A DNA stretch of 64,000 nucleotides from Phytohabitans houttuyneae (GCF_011764425.1 NZ_BLPF01000001.1:4393001-4457000); one strand, 5' to 3'. Shown: positions 8,671-16,114, counted from the first letter of the stretch. Made by a program: numbers and translations. Notes: generated by a model from the sequence alone, not told the origin.

Positions 8671-9429
8671 TCAACCCTTCTTCTCGACCACGGCCACGAC
8701 GACGTGCGGCGCGGCACCGGTGTGTGCCCGCAGCCCCGCCTCGATGGCGTCGTGGTTTCGACCATCGACAGTGGACGACGTCCACCCGTGGAACCGGCTG
8801 GCCAGCCCGCCCGGCCACCCGTGCGTGGACGACTGGTTGTCGATGACGATCGCGGTGAGGCTGTCGAGGCCGGTGGTGCCCGCGTACGCGATCGCCTCGT
8901 GGTTGGAACCCTCGTCGAGCTCGGCGTCACCGACCAGCACGTACACCCTCGGGTCGGTGAGGCCCTGGGCCCGCAGGCCCAGCGCGGTGCCCACGCCGAG
9001 TCCGAGGCCGTGGCCGAGCGAGCCGGAGCCGATCTCGACGCCCGGCACGAGCAGGCGGTCGGGGTGGTGGCCGAGCCGGCTGTCCGGTCCGGCGAGGTCG
9101 TCGAGCCACTCCTCGGGGATGAAACCCTTGGCCGCGAGAACCGCGTAGTACGCGGCCGGCCCGTGCCCCTTGGAGAGCAGGAAGCGGTCGCGGTCGGGAT
9201 CGTCGACGCTGCCGGGCGAGGCGCGCAGCACCCGGTCGTAGAGCACCCAGAGCACGTCGAGGGTCGAGTATGCGCTGGGCGCGTGCTTCTCGTCGCCGGT
9301 GAGCCGGGTCAGCAGCTCACCGAGTCTGGCGCGAGCCGACAGCGAGTGAGCATCGTAGGGAGCGCTAGCGACCGAGGAGCGGAGCGAGCGCAGAGGCGAG
9401 CCATTTGGCGTAGAGGTCGATGTGGTCAT
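8671..9429 (-). CDS. Transketolase N-terminal subunit (thiamine diphosphate-binding)
   Basis: The 252-residue protein carries the ThDP-binding half of a split transketolase: SKGHGPAAYYAVLA, GSLGHGLGLGVG and the GDAELDEGSNHEA block, followed by IDNQSS. ATG 9429 (MTTSTSTP) is preferred over a TTG further upstream because the upstream codons overlap the likely SoxR operator. It is the first gene of a two-gene operon with the C-terminal subunit and is divergent from soxR, 44 bases between start codons. Divergence from a redox regulator suggests that sugar-phosphate flux may respond to oxidative stress; this is inference. Confidence 0.88.
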   Translation of the reverse strand: MTTSTSTPNGSPLRSLRSSVASAPYDAHSLSARARLGELLTRLTGDEKHAPSAYSTLDVLWVLYDRVLRASPGSVDDPDRDRFLLSKGHGPAAYYAVLAAKGFIPEEWLDDLAGPDSRLGHHPDRLLVPGVEIGSGSLGHGLGLGVGTALGLRAQGLTDPRVYVLVGDAELDEGSNHEAIAYAGTTGLDSLTAIVIDNQSSTHGWPGGLASRFHGWTSSTVDGRNHDAIEAGLRAHTGAAPHVVVAVVEKKG

Positions 9430-9443
9430 ATGGCTAGGGTGCA

Positions 9444-9463
9444 AGTTGAAGTGGACTTCAGCT
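9444..9463. promoter_or_regulatory. Inverted repeat, candidate SoxR operator
   Basis: AG-T-TGAAGT-GG-ACTTCA-G-CT forms two 9-base arms (one T/G mismatch) around GG, between soxR and the divergent transketolase operon. MerR-family regulators bind such dyads in long-spacer promoters. It is not a close match to the enterobacterial soxS box, so the assignment rests on position. Confidence 0.5.
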
Positions 9464-9473
9464 CAAGGGACCT

Positions 9474-9923
9474 ATGACCGACACCTCATTGACGATCGGC
9501 GAACTCTCCCGCCGCTCCGGCGTGGCGCCCTCCGCGCTGCGGTACTACGAGCGGCTGGGCTTGATCCGGGCGGTGCGCACGGGCGGCAACCAGCGCCGGT
9601 ACGAACGCGCCGAGCTGCGCCGCGTGGCCTTTATCCGGATCTCCCAGCAGGTCGGCGTGTCACTGGAGGAGATCCGCGAGGCGTTGGCGTCGCTGCCCGA
9701 GTCGCGCACACCCACCAAGGCCGACTGGGCGGCACTGTCCGCGCGGTGGCGCGGCCGTCTCGACGAGCGGATCGCATTTATGGAACGCCTCCGCGACGAC
9801 CTGACCGGCTGCATCGGCTGTGGCTGCCTGTCACTGCAGCGATGCCGCCTCTCCAACCCCGACGACCAGCTGGCGGCCGAAGGCGCGGGATCGAGGCTGC
9901 TCCTGCCGCCGGGCCTCAGCTGA
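9474..9923 (+). CDS. soxR: Redox-sensitive transcriptional activator SoxR
   Basis: The 149-residue MerR-family protein has an N-terminal winged helix (IGELSRRSGVAPSALRYYE), a dimerisation helix, and the diagnostic [2Fe-2S] cluster motif CIGCGCLSLQRC with Cys113, Cys116, Cys118 and Cys124. Oxidation of the cluster by redox-active compounds switches on target promoters. In actinobacteria SoxR usually controls genes for handling redox-active metabolites. The divergent transketolase and the convergent quinone oxidoreductase (overlapping by 8 bases) are plausible functional partners. Start is ATG 9474. Confidence 0.94.
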   Translation: MTDTSLTIGELSRRSGVAPSALRYYERLGLIRAVRTGGNQRRYERAELRRVAFIRISQQVGVSLEEIREALASLPESRTPTKADWAALSARWRGRLDERIAFMERLRDDLTGCIGCGCLSLQRCRLSNPDDQLAAEGAGSRLLLPPGLS

Positions 9924-10839
9924 CGGTCAGCAGCACCTTGCCGATGTGGTCGCTCGCCTCCACGATCCGGTGGGCCTCGGCGGCCTCTGACAGCGGCAGG
10001 CGCCGGTCGATCACCGGCTTGATCGCACCCGACTCCACGAGCGGCCAGACGTGGTCACGCACTCCCCGTACTATGGCGGCCTTTTCGTCGTGGCTGCGGG
10101 CCCGCAGCGTCGTCGCGGAGATCGACGCCCGCTTGGCCATCAGCACCCGCAGGTCCAGCTCCGCCTTGACCCCACCCTGCAACCCGATGATCGCCAACCG
10201 CCCTCCCGAGGCCAGCACGTCGAGGTTTCGGGCCAGGTAGCGCGCCCCGATGATGTCGAGGATGACGTCCGCCTCGCCCACCTCGGCCACCCAGTCCTCA
10301 CTGGTGTAGTCGATCGTCCGGTGCGCACCCAGCTCCTTGAGCCGCGCGTGCTTGGCCTTCCGCGCGGTGGTGACCACGGTCGCCCCCAGCGCCACCCCGA
10401 ACTGGATCGCGAACGTACCGATGCCGCTCGCGCCCCCGTGCACCAGCAGCGTCTTGCCGTTCAGGTCGTGGCCCACGTTCGACCAGACGGTGCAGGCCAC
10501 CTCGGGCAGCGCGGCCGCGTCCGCGACGGACAGGCCCGCGGGCACCGGCAGCGTGTGCGCCCTCGGCACAGCAACCAACTCCGCGTAGCCACCACCACCG
10601 AGCAGCGCGCAGACCGCCTCGCCGGTCGCCACGTCGGTGCCGCTGACCTCCAGGCCCGGGTAAGGCGACGCGCCGGGAGGCGGGTTGTAGTGCCCTTGCC
10701 GCTGAAGCAGATCGGCCCGGTTGACGGCGGTCGCCGCGGCGCGAACCAGGATCTCGCCCTCGGCAGGCGCGGCGTCCGGCACTTCGGCCCAGGTGAGCAC
10801 CTCCGGCCCGCCCGGCCTGGGGATGGTGATCGCGTGCAC
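9916..10839 (-). CDS. Zinc-independent quinone oxidoreductase (MDR superfamily)
   Basis: The protein (about 307 residues from GTG 10839) belongs to the medium-chain dehydrogenase family: an N-terminal GroES-like part (AVNRADLLQRQGHY) and a Rossmann domain with VHGGASGIGTFAIQF, then DVILDIIGARYL. The zinc ligands of alcohol dehydrogenases are absent, as in NADPH:quinone reductases. GTG 10839 is chosen because a GGGAG sequence lies about 8 bases upstream; ATG 10854 would add five residues. It probably reduces quinones or enones with NADPH. Its neighbourhood with soxR fits a redox-defence role. Confidence 0.88.
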   Translation of the reverse strand: MHAITIPRPGGPEVLTWAEVPDAAPAEGEILVRAAATAVNRADLLQRQGHYNPPPGASPYPGLEVSGTDVATGEAVCALLGGGGYAELVAVPRAHTLPVPAGLSVADAAALPEVACTVWSNVGHDLNGKTLLVHGGASGIGTFAIQFGVALGATVVTTARKAKHARLKELGAHRTIDYTSEDWVAEVGEADVILDIIGARYLARNLDVLASGGRLAIIGLQGGVKAELDLRVLMAKRASISATTLRARSHDEKAAIVRGVRDHVWPLVESGAIKPVIDRRLPLSEAAEAHRIVEASDHIGKVLLTVS

Positions 10840-10925
10840 GCCACAGTCTCCCATCCGCAAACCTGGGACCCCATGGCACACTAGGCACGGCCACGCCCGG
10901 ACGCCCGCGTCGGGGCAGCGGCCGA

Positions 10926-11014
10926 GGAGGGTTCGCCTAGTGGCCGATGGCGGCGGTCTTGAAAACCGCTATGGGTGGTGACACTCATCGTGGGTTCGAA
11001 TCCCACACCCTCCG
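10926..11014 (+). tRNA. tRNA-Ser (UGA anticodon)
   Basis: An 89-base class II tRNA folds with acceptor GGAGGGT pairing ACCCTCC, anticodon loop CTTGAAA (anticodon TGA at 10960-10962), a long variable arm and the T-loop GGTTCGAATCC. The 3' CCA is not encoded. Its 3' half is the left attachment site of the integrated element that follows. Confidence 0.96.
10954..11010 (+). repeat. attL: 57-bp direct repeat in tRNA-Ser 3' half
   Basis: This segment from the anticodon stem through the acceptor stem recurs at 16058-16114 with 55 of 57 bases identical. It is the usual target region of tyrosine integrases. Confidence 0.9.
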
Positions 11015-11028
11015 CTCCCAACCAGCGA

Positions 11029-11070
11029 AAAGCCCCTCTGACCAGCGCGAATGCGTGGCAGAGGGGCTTT
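11029..11070. terminator. Stem-loop terminator after tRNA-Ser
   Basis: A 12-bp stem (AAAGCCCCTCTG at 11029-11040, complement at 11059-11070) with an 18-base loop sits 15 bases after the tRNA. It could also end the integrase transcript arriving from the other side. Confidence 0.75.
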
Positions 11071-11160
11071 GCTCTTGTGGCGTGGTGGTCCCGCTGGGTC
11101 TTACCGAAGCCCGCTCCGGCCCACCCTTCAGGGCAAAGTTTGGGGCGCATCCGGGGAAGA

Positions 11161-11340
11161 TCACTCAGCCGAGGCCTCCTCATCCTCACTCGCGTTCAGC
11201 GCTGTCTCGATCCGGCGCCGGGCCGCTTCGTCCTGGCCGTCGGTGCACTTGGCGTAGACCGCTGAGCCACAGCGACACGGCGGCGTGCCGAAGGTGGTAG
11301 GGCACCTCGGCGAGCGGGGACCGCTGTTGCGTCTCGGCGA
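11161..11340 (-). pseudogene. Tyrosine recombinase (integrase) C-terminal remnant
   Basis: On the minus strand one frame reads RSPLAEVPYHLRHAAVSLWL, the box that carries the catalytic Arg and His of actinomycete integrases. A second frame immediately after reads VYAKCTDGQDEAARRRIETA and ends ASAE with a TGA at 11161; its Tyr matches the nucleophile position. The segment that should lie between the two boxes (about 30-35 residues) is missing and the frame changes, so this is an internal deletion. Nothing of the N-terminal and core parts remains upstream. Its place next to the tRNA attachment site is where the integrase gene of such elements normally lies. This remnant fills most of the 362-base stretch without an intact gene after the tRNA. 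Confidence 0.75.
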
Positions 11341-11376
11341 GCACCGCCGGGCGAGCTTGGCGCCATCGCAGCGAAG

Positions 11377-11907
11377 TTGCGGGCGGTGATCCTCACGCGG
11401 CGCTTCGCGCCGGGCGACAAGCTCCCGTCACAACCAGAGATCGCGGCGCGCTACGGCGTCGCCAGGGAGACCGTGAAGCGGGCACTTGAGGTGCTGCGCG
11501 CTGAGCGGCTGATCATATCGCGGCAGGGGAGCGGCGTGTTCGTCCGCGCGCAGACGCAACGACCCGTCGAACTACGGCCGCACATCGAAGCGGCGTTCGA
11601 CCGTCCACATGTGACAGTGGACTTCGCGGGCTTCTCCGGTGAGACGCTGCGAGACGCACTCGCCGAGGTCCTCGACAAGGTACGGGTAGGCAGGCTAGCG
11701 CCGGAAAGCATCGCGATTCGCGTGCTCGTCTCCGACATGTCAGCGCCTACGGCCGTTCCCGCGCGGGCTGAGGCTCAAGGCGATGATGCCGCAGTCCGTG
11801 AGCGAGCCGAGCGCATCACGCGGCGAGCGGTAGACGGCATCATCCTTGACCAGGTGGCCGAACTGGGAGACCCGGGCCTAGTGCGGTCGGCCACTGTCGA
11901 GGCGCGA
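11377..11907 (+). pseudogene. GntR-family regulator remnant, truncated at both ends
   Basis: The frame from TTG 11377 reads a GntR winged helix (APGDKLPSQPEIAARYGVA, then VKRALEVLRAERLI and SGVFVRAQ). A family-typical middle region follows (HIEAAFDRPHVTVDFAGFSG). The usual first 10-15 residues with a proper start codon and ribosome binding site are missing. The C-terminal effector region stops matching after about residue 175, where the same open frame runs on into sequence related to a HAD hydrolase. Intact relatives in actinomycetes are longer and often lie next to a HAD gene (recollection). It is probably non-functional. Confidence 0.6.
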
Positions 11908-11982
11908 CCCAGCGCCGGCCGTGGCGGCAGATTCGTTCGCGCTGGTTGGCGACCACGGCGGGTCTTTGCCCTCAGAGGTCGC

Positions 11983-12523
11983 CTAGGACCTGACCCGCTG
12001 GAAATGCTCCGATGGGTCGTGCGCGCCGGCGACCGGCGCCTACTCATGGTCGCGGAAGACGCACTCTGTGCAGCTGAGATTCCCGCGGCCGCCACAGCGG
12101 AGCCACCTCCGTTCGGACGTAAGGTCATCGTCGGTGCGCGCCAGGTCGGCCTACCGGGTTGCGGTGGTCAGCAACAAACTCGGCTGGCGCGGTGACCTCC
12201 TACCTCGCAGCGCGGCGACTGGCCGGCCATGTGCATCCCATCGTAGGACGCGCCTACGCCGAGCCGGCGCGGATGAAACCCAACCCCGATCCGATCTTGT
12301 GCGCTGCGAGCACGCTCGGCGTCGATCGGGCGCAGTGCGTTCTGATCGGCGACTCGCTCGCCGACATCGACGGCGCGCGTGCGGCCGGCGTCCCGGTGAT
12401 CGGGTACGCGAACCGCCCGTGGAAGATCGACCGGTTCGCGGAGGCCGGTGCCGATGTGTGGTCACGTCCATGGGTGAAGTTGCGGATGCGCTCATGAGCC
12501 TCGGCGAGCGCTCCGGCAGATAG
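11983..12523 (+). pseudogene. HAD-family hydrolase remnant with frameshifts
   Basis: Fragments of a HAD-like phosphatase are spread over frames. They are DPLEMLRWV and VAEDALCAAEIP at 11983-12100, YRVAVVSN at 12150, GAVTSYLAARRLAGHVHPIV with KPNP and VLIGDSLADIDGARAAGVPV at 12180-12440, and VTSMGEVADALMSLGER at 12467-12520. The VVSN to AGAVTS junction shows one extra base (AACAAACTCG) and the GADV to VTSM junction one missing base. The catalytic N-terminal DxD box is not seen. It follows the GntR remnant and shares its decay. Confidence 0.6.
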
Positions 12524-12562
12524 CGCGGGGGCACGCGTGAGTGACACGGGCGACAGGGGGTC

Positions 12563-12608
12563 TGACCTGCGGAAAGGCTTCCGTTCTTGAGTGACAGTCG
12601 GGTGACAC
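12563..12608. repeat. Imperfect direct repeat, copy A
   Basis: This 46-bp stretch (TGACCTGCGGAAA ... GTGACAC) recurs at 15850-15896 with roughly 80 percent identity, including TGAGTGACAGTC. It lies just upstream of the restriction-modification cassette. Confidence 0.5.
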
Positions 12609-12725
12609 AAGAGCGGTGGTTGACCTGAGCTATGTAGCCTCCGACCGCGGTTTCGGCGCGCCGCGCATCGGCCGTCCGTCAGCCATGGTGTGACATCGAC
12701 AGCAGGCGAACGGCTGGTGACCTAC

Positions 12726-13604
12726 CTAGAAAAGTGTGAGTTCCTCTTGGTGCGCCTTAGGTTCGTAGTTCGTGAAAACCAGATCCCAACTCGATCGCTT
12801 GGCAGATTGGAGGTTGATATCGCGACGGGTGGCCATTCTGTGCACGTTGAAGCCCTTGAAAATCGCCCGAGTCGCATCTGTGTCGCTGTTTGTCAACATG
12901 AGGAACACGCCGCGCTTGTCCGCCTCCCACATCGCCTCAGCTAGCCGCTCATGGTCATGATCGTGGAACTGGCCCGACGTGTACCGCTTGAAGTCTGAGT
13001 ATCCACCCTCGGGGATGTAGGGCGGGTCAAGAAAGATCCAGTCTCCCTTAATAGAATTCTTGAAGGCCGCGTCAAAGTCGGCCTCCCTGATCTCGGCGTC
13101 CGAAAGCGCCTTGGACGCCGTAAGCAGCGTGCGGCGGTTGTAATAGGGTCGATCATATGCACCGTAAGGCACGTTGAATTGGCCTTTGCGGTTGACGCGC
13201 CACAAGCCTCTAAAGGCGGTCTTGTTCAGATAGATAACCCGGGCTCCCCTATCGTGCAACTCCAGTTCCTCAGGGTCCTGCCGTCGTACTTGCTCGAAAA
13301 ACTCCGGAGTGTTTGGCATCTGGTCGAGCTTGGCCATGACGAGTTCAGGTTCCTGGGCGACCGCGCGGAAGCAAGCCACCAACTCAGGGTTGGCGTCGGA
13401 GAGGACGGCCTTTGATGGCCTTAGCTCAAAAAAGACCGCCGCACTGCCCATGAAGGGTTCCCAGTAGCACCCTTCATACGGCGGAGCTGCGGCGACGAGC
13501 TGGTCTGCGTACCGGGTTTTTCCGCCGGCCCACTTGATGAACGACCGACCGTCACCGCGGGTGGCGGAAGTGCTACTTATAGTCTGTAGACCCATCGTCG
13601 TCAT
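12726..13604 (-). CDS. Adenine-specific DNA methyltransferase (Dam/D12 class), modification subunit
   Basis: The 292-residue protein has the D12-class order of motifs: the SAM-binding [11 protein letters not shown] at 22-32, the [12 protein letters not shown] block, and the catalytic DPPY at 193-196. It methylates the N6 of adenine in a specific site; GATC is typical of relatives but cannot be proven here. It protects the host against the endonuclease encoded divergently. Start ATG 13604 is only 21 bases from the controller gene start. TAAGAT lies 6 bases upstream of the ATG, as expected for the -10 box of a leaderless transcript. GC and codon use are lower than the backbone, pointing to horizontal transfer. 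Confidence 0.92.
   Translation of the reverse strand: MTTMGLQTISSTSATRGDGRSFIKWAGGKTRYADQLVAAAPPYEGCYWEPFMGSAAVFFELRPSKAVLSDANPELVACFRAVAQEPELVMAKLDQMPNTPEFFEQVRRQDPEELELHDRGARVIYLNKTAFRGLWRVNRKGQFNVPYGAYDRPYYNRRTLLTASKALSDAEIREADFDAAFKNSIKGDWIFLDPPYIPEGGYSDFKRYTSGQFHDHDHERLAEAMWEADKRGVFLMLTNSDTDATRAIFKGFNVHRMATRRDINLQSAKRSSWDLVFTNYEPKAHQEELTLF
13574..13599 (+). promoter_or_regulatory. C-box: controller-protein operator of the restriction-modification system
   Basis: TACTTATAGTC (13574-13584) and GACCCATCGTC (13589-13599) are separated by TGTA. Both follow the GACT-N3-AGTC half-site pattern known for C proteins such as C.Esp1396I, with the left half matching ACTTATAGTC exactly. TATAGT at 13578-13583 can serve as -10 for the controller gene. 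The whole operator lies inside the first codons of the methyltransferase gene. Confidence 0.75.
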
Positions 13605-13625
13605 CCCGGCATCTTAACGGATGTC

Positions 13626-13865
13626 ATGGGTGATTACGACGACGCCTTCGTGGCATTTGGCGCCAACCTTCGCCGTGCACGTGAAGCGCGCGGGCTGTCG
13701 CAAGAGTCGCTGGCAGAAGCCACTGGTCTCCACCGAACATACGTTGGAAGCGTCGAGCGCGGCGAGCGAAACGTCAGCCTTGTAAATATTTTGAAACTCG
13801 CTCAAGCCTTGCGCGTCACCCCGGGGCAGTTACTCGACTCAATTCGGCTTCCCAGGGATAGGTAG
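13626..13865 (+). CDS. XRE-family controller (C) protein of restriction-modification system
   Basis: The 79-residue protein is a bare helix-turn-helix of the XRE type: NLRRARERAGLSQ-like helix (sequence [14 protein letters not shown]), [20 protein letters not shown], then [16 protein letters not shown]. Size and position directly upstream of the endonuclease gene, stop and start contiguous at 13865/13866, are typical of C proteins that delay endonuclease synthesis until methylation is complete. A matching C-box lies about 27 bases upstream of its ATG. Start ATG 13626. Confidence 0.9.
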   Translation: MGDYDDAFVAFGANLRRAREARGLSQESLAEATGLHRTYVGSVERGERNVSLVNILKLAQALRVTPGQLLDSIRLPRDR

Positions 13866-14675
13866 ATGCGACGTTTTGAAGGCTTTGCAGCGCCGGCTTG
13901 GGATGATCCCTTCTGGCATGCAGTTCGACTGTTGGTTGACACGTTCAAAACTCGTGTGCCAACCGAGGCGCAGGTTTTGCCCGTAGTGGAAAGTGGCCAA
14001 ACCGCCGAGACAATCGGGATCTATTCCTATCTGCATCGGCGTCCCTTTTTGGTAAAGCCGCTTGTGGACTACCTGGCGCTGCGAATGGAGCTAGGCGATA
14101 AACTCCTAAGCGAAATGCGGACGGAAGATGAGGCGAGGGAGGATTTCATGCGCCTCTCGGCAGCAGAGGTGCAAACATATGGCACCCGAATGGCTGGGCA
14201 TCATCAGTCGTCCAAGGTGTTGGTTGCAACGGTAGAGGCCCTTATGAGGGAGGTGTGCTTAAGTCATGGTATGACCGCGAACGTCAATCCTCAAAAGCGT
14301 GCGACCTACATTGCGGACGATTATCTATGGGTAAGCCCGCGGCGCCTCGACGGTGCCTTTCCGTCTTTGGTCAACCCTTACGCCATTTGGGAGATCAAGG
14401 AGTATTGGGGAAAGACCAGCGGAGGTAGCAAGATGTCAGACGCGATATATGAATGTCAGCTTGTGGGGACTGAGCTACGGGCATTCGAGGACAAGCACGG
14501 TATTCGCATAGAACACTTCGTTTTGTTGGATGGCTACGAACAGTGGAGTGTTCGACGGTCAGATCTTCGGAGGGCAGTTGATCTGCTTTATTCCGGTTTA
14601 ATCGACGAATTGATTGTTGGCCATCAGGTTATTGGCTCATGGCGAGCAATCATGGAGCGGCTGTGTGCGATATGA
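13866..14675 (+). CDS. Putative type II restriction endonuclease
   Basis: The 269-residue protein follows the controller gene without any gap (ATG 13866). I do not recognise the family. A candidate PD-(D/E)XK core is visible as Asp162 in RRLDGAFPS, then Glu176-x-Lys178 in AIWEIKEYW, followed by GGSKMSDAIYECQL. The N-terminal half is helical and charged. Its identity as the nuclease rests on this motif and on the C protein and adenine methylase beside it. Base composition is clearly lower in GC than neighbours, with many TTT, ATT and TTG codons, so it is recently acquired. Its site should equal that of the methylase. Confidence 0.75.
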   Translation: MRRFEGFAAPAWDDPFWHAVRLLVDTFKTRVPTEAQVLPVVESGQTAETIGIYSYLHRRPFLVKPLVDYLALRMELGDKLLSEMRTEDEAREDFMRLSAAEVQTYGTRMAGHHQSSKVLVATVEALMREVCLSHGMTANVNPQKRATYIADDYLWVSPRRLDGAFPSLVNPYAIWEIKEYWGKTSGGSKMSDAIYECQLVGTELRAFEDKHGIRIEHFVLLDGYEQWSVRRSDLRRAVDLLYSGLIDELIVGHQVIGSWRAIMERLCAI

Positions 14676-14920
14676 GGGCGGGCCGGTCTCGAACGCTGTG
14701 ACCCGGGAAAGCGCGAGCATAGGGGACGCAAACCCACACTGCCAATGGCGATCTCGCGAACTCGACGCGATGTGCTTGGCGGCCAACCCTGCGTCTGCGG
14801 GACACCCGCGACCGCCGATCAGGCGCCCCGGTGTGAACACCACCCGAGGGGCTGCGACAGGCCCGCCTGCTGTCTCGCGCCCGTTGGGTCTCATCCGCGT
14901 CACCCGTGTCACTCAACAGT

Positions 14921-15843
14921 GAGCCATTTTCATCGTGGGTAGCGGTCGTCTTCGGTGTGTTGGAGGACGAGGATCGCTCGGACGATGGCGGTGGCGCGGT
15001 GCGGGCTGCAGTGCAGTTTGGCCAGCACTTTCCAGGTCTTGAGGGTGGCTACCGCACGTTCGCCGAGGGCGCGGATCTTGGCGTGTTGCCGGTTGACCGA
15101 CCTTTGCCGCTTGGACAGCCGCGGCCGCTTCGGCTGTCGTGTGAACGGCGTCCAGATGGTGCTGCCAGCGCCTTGGTACGCCTTGTCCGCGAACGTCATC
15201 ACCTCGCCGCTGGTCAGGGCGTCGATCAGGCCGTGGGTACGGGCGGCGGTCAGGTCGTGGACCGCGCCGGGCAGCGCGGGTGATGCCCATACGAGCCGGC
15301 CGGCTGGGTCGGCCAGGATCTGCACGTTCACGCCGTGCCGTTTGTGCTTTCCCGAGTAGTAAGGCCGCTGGTCGGCAACCCGGTCGATCGGGATCAGCGT
15401 GCCGTCGATGATCGCGTAAGCCAGCCGCCTGGCGCGGACGGCCGCCTGGGTAAGGTCCGGGGCAATGGCGGCGAGCAGGTCGATCGCCTCGCGTAGGTAC
15501 CGCCACACGGTGCTGACCGATACCGCGAACCCAACCGCTAACCGGGCGAGCGTGTCGCCGTTGCGTAGGTGGGCGAGCGTCATCAGCGCCTGCTCGTGTG
15601 CTGGCAGCCGCCGCCAACGGCCGCCCAGCTCGACGCGTCGGGCTCGGATCAGCTCGGCAAGGCGCGTCAGGCTGCGTGTGGACAACGGGATGGTGGCAAC
15701 ATACGTGAGCAACGAGACTCCTGGACAGGGCTGTCGTTCTTGGTCGACTGCTGTCCTACCGGGAGTCTCGTCCTATGTGGAGCACCGACACACCCTCGCT
15801 GACCAGGACCCGAGGTGGCCCACCCCCGCGATGAAAATGGCTC
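14921..15843. mobile_element. IS5-family insertion sequence (ISL2-like), 923 bp
   Basis: Ends are perfect 15-bp terminal inverted repeats (GAGCCATTTTCATCG at 14921-14935, complement at 15829-15843). Flanking AGT at 14918-14920 and 15844-15846 is a 3-bp target duplication that fits the ANT rule of the ISL2 group. One transposase gene fills most of it. Confidence 0.88.
14930..15712 (-). CDS. IS5-family transposase (DDE_Tnp_4 type)
   Basis: The 260-residue protein has an N-terminal helix-turn-helix (LAHLRNGDTLARLAVGFAVS, VSTVWRYLREA). A DDE domain follows with Asp in AIIDGTLIPID, Asp in PGAVHDLTAAR and a C-terminal block RALGERAVATLKTWKVLAKL with the Glu. It is complete and uninterrupted and ends inside the left terminal repeat, so the copy may still be active. 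The transcript leader (15713-15771) can form a stem between CGAGACTCC and GGGAGTCTCG, which may limit read-through translation. Start ATG/GTG near 15712. Confidence 0.9.
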   Translation of the reverse strand: MLTYVATIPLSTRSLTRLAELIRARRVELGGRWRRLPAHEQALMTLAHLRNGDTLARLAVGFAVSVSTVWRYLREAIDLLAAIAPDLTQAAVRARRLAYAIIDGTLIPIDRVADQRPYYSGKHKRHGVNVQILADPAGRLVWASPALPGAVHDLTAARTHGLIDALTSGEVMTFADKAYQGAGSTIWTPFTRQPKRPRLSKRQRSVNRQHAKIRALGERAVATLKTWKVLAKLHCSPHRATAIVRAILVLQHTEDDRYPR

Positions 15844-15849
15844 AGTATG

Positions 15850-15896
15850 TGACCTGCGAAAAGCGCTATCGATCCTGAGTGACAGTCTAGTGACAC
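15850..15896. repeat. Imperfect direct repeat, copy B
   Basis: This 47-bp relative of 12563-12608 shares TGACCTGCG, TGAGTGACAGTC and GTGACAC. It lies directly right of the insertion sequence. The rest of 15897-16057 shows no gene. Confidence 0.5.
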
Positions 15897-16057
15897 GGCA
15901 ACACAAGCGGCTGAAACACTGGAGAGGCGGCCGCGCGCTTTCTGTGTTTCAACCATTCGACCGTGCACACGACCGGTGCCGCCGGCCCACTCGGCAAATG
16001 CGGGGCAACGGATGTCCGCACCTAAGCGTTTCCGCAGGTCAGCGTCCTCACCCGAAC

Positions 16058-16114
16058 CGGTCTTGAAGACCGCTATGGGTGGTGACACTCCTCGTGGGTT
16101 CGAATCCCACACCC
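16058..16114 (+). repeat. attR: partial tRNA-Ser copy
   Basis: 55 of 57 bases match the 3' half of the tRNA-Ser at 10954-11010, from the anticodon stem to the acceptor strand. There is no 5' half, so this is not a second tRNA gene. It marks the right boundary of the integrated element. Confidence 0.9.

Larger units (their letters stand above)
10954..16114. mobile_element. Decayed integrative element in tRNA-Ser
   Basis: The 5.1-kb stretch lies between two copies of a 57-bp tRNA-Ser segment. It contains an integrase stump next to attL, a broken GntR/HAD pair, a restriction-modification cassette of visibly lower GC than the backbone, and an IS5-family insertion. No replication, transfer or intact excision gene is seen, so it is a remnant that can no longer move by itself. 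Flanking sequence on both sides is ordinary chromosomal DNA. Confidence 0.85.

Noticed and set aside
16058-16114. Second tRNA-Ser gene
   Set aside because: The 5' half (acceptor strand and D-arm) is missing. It is an attachment-site remnant.
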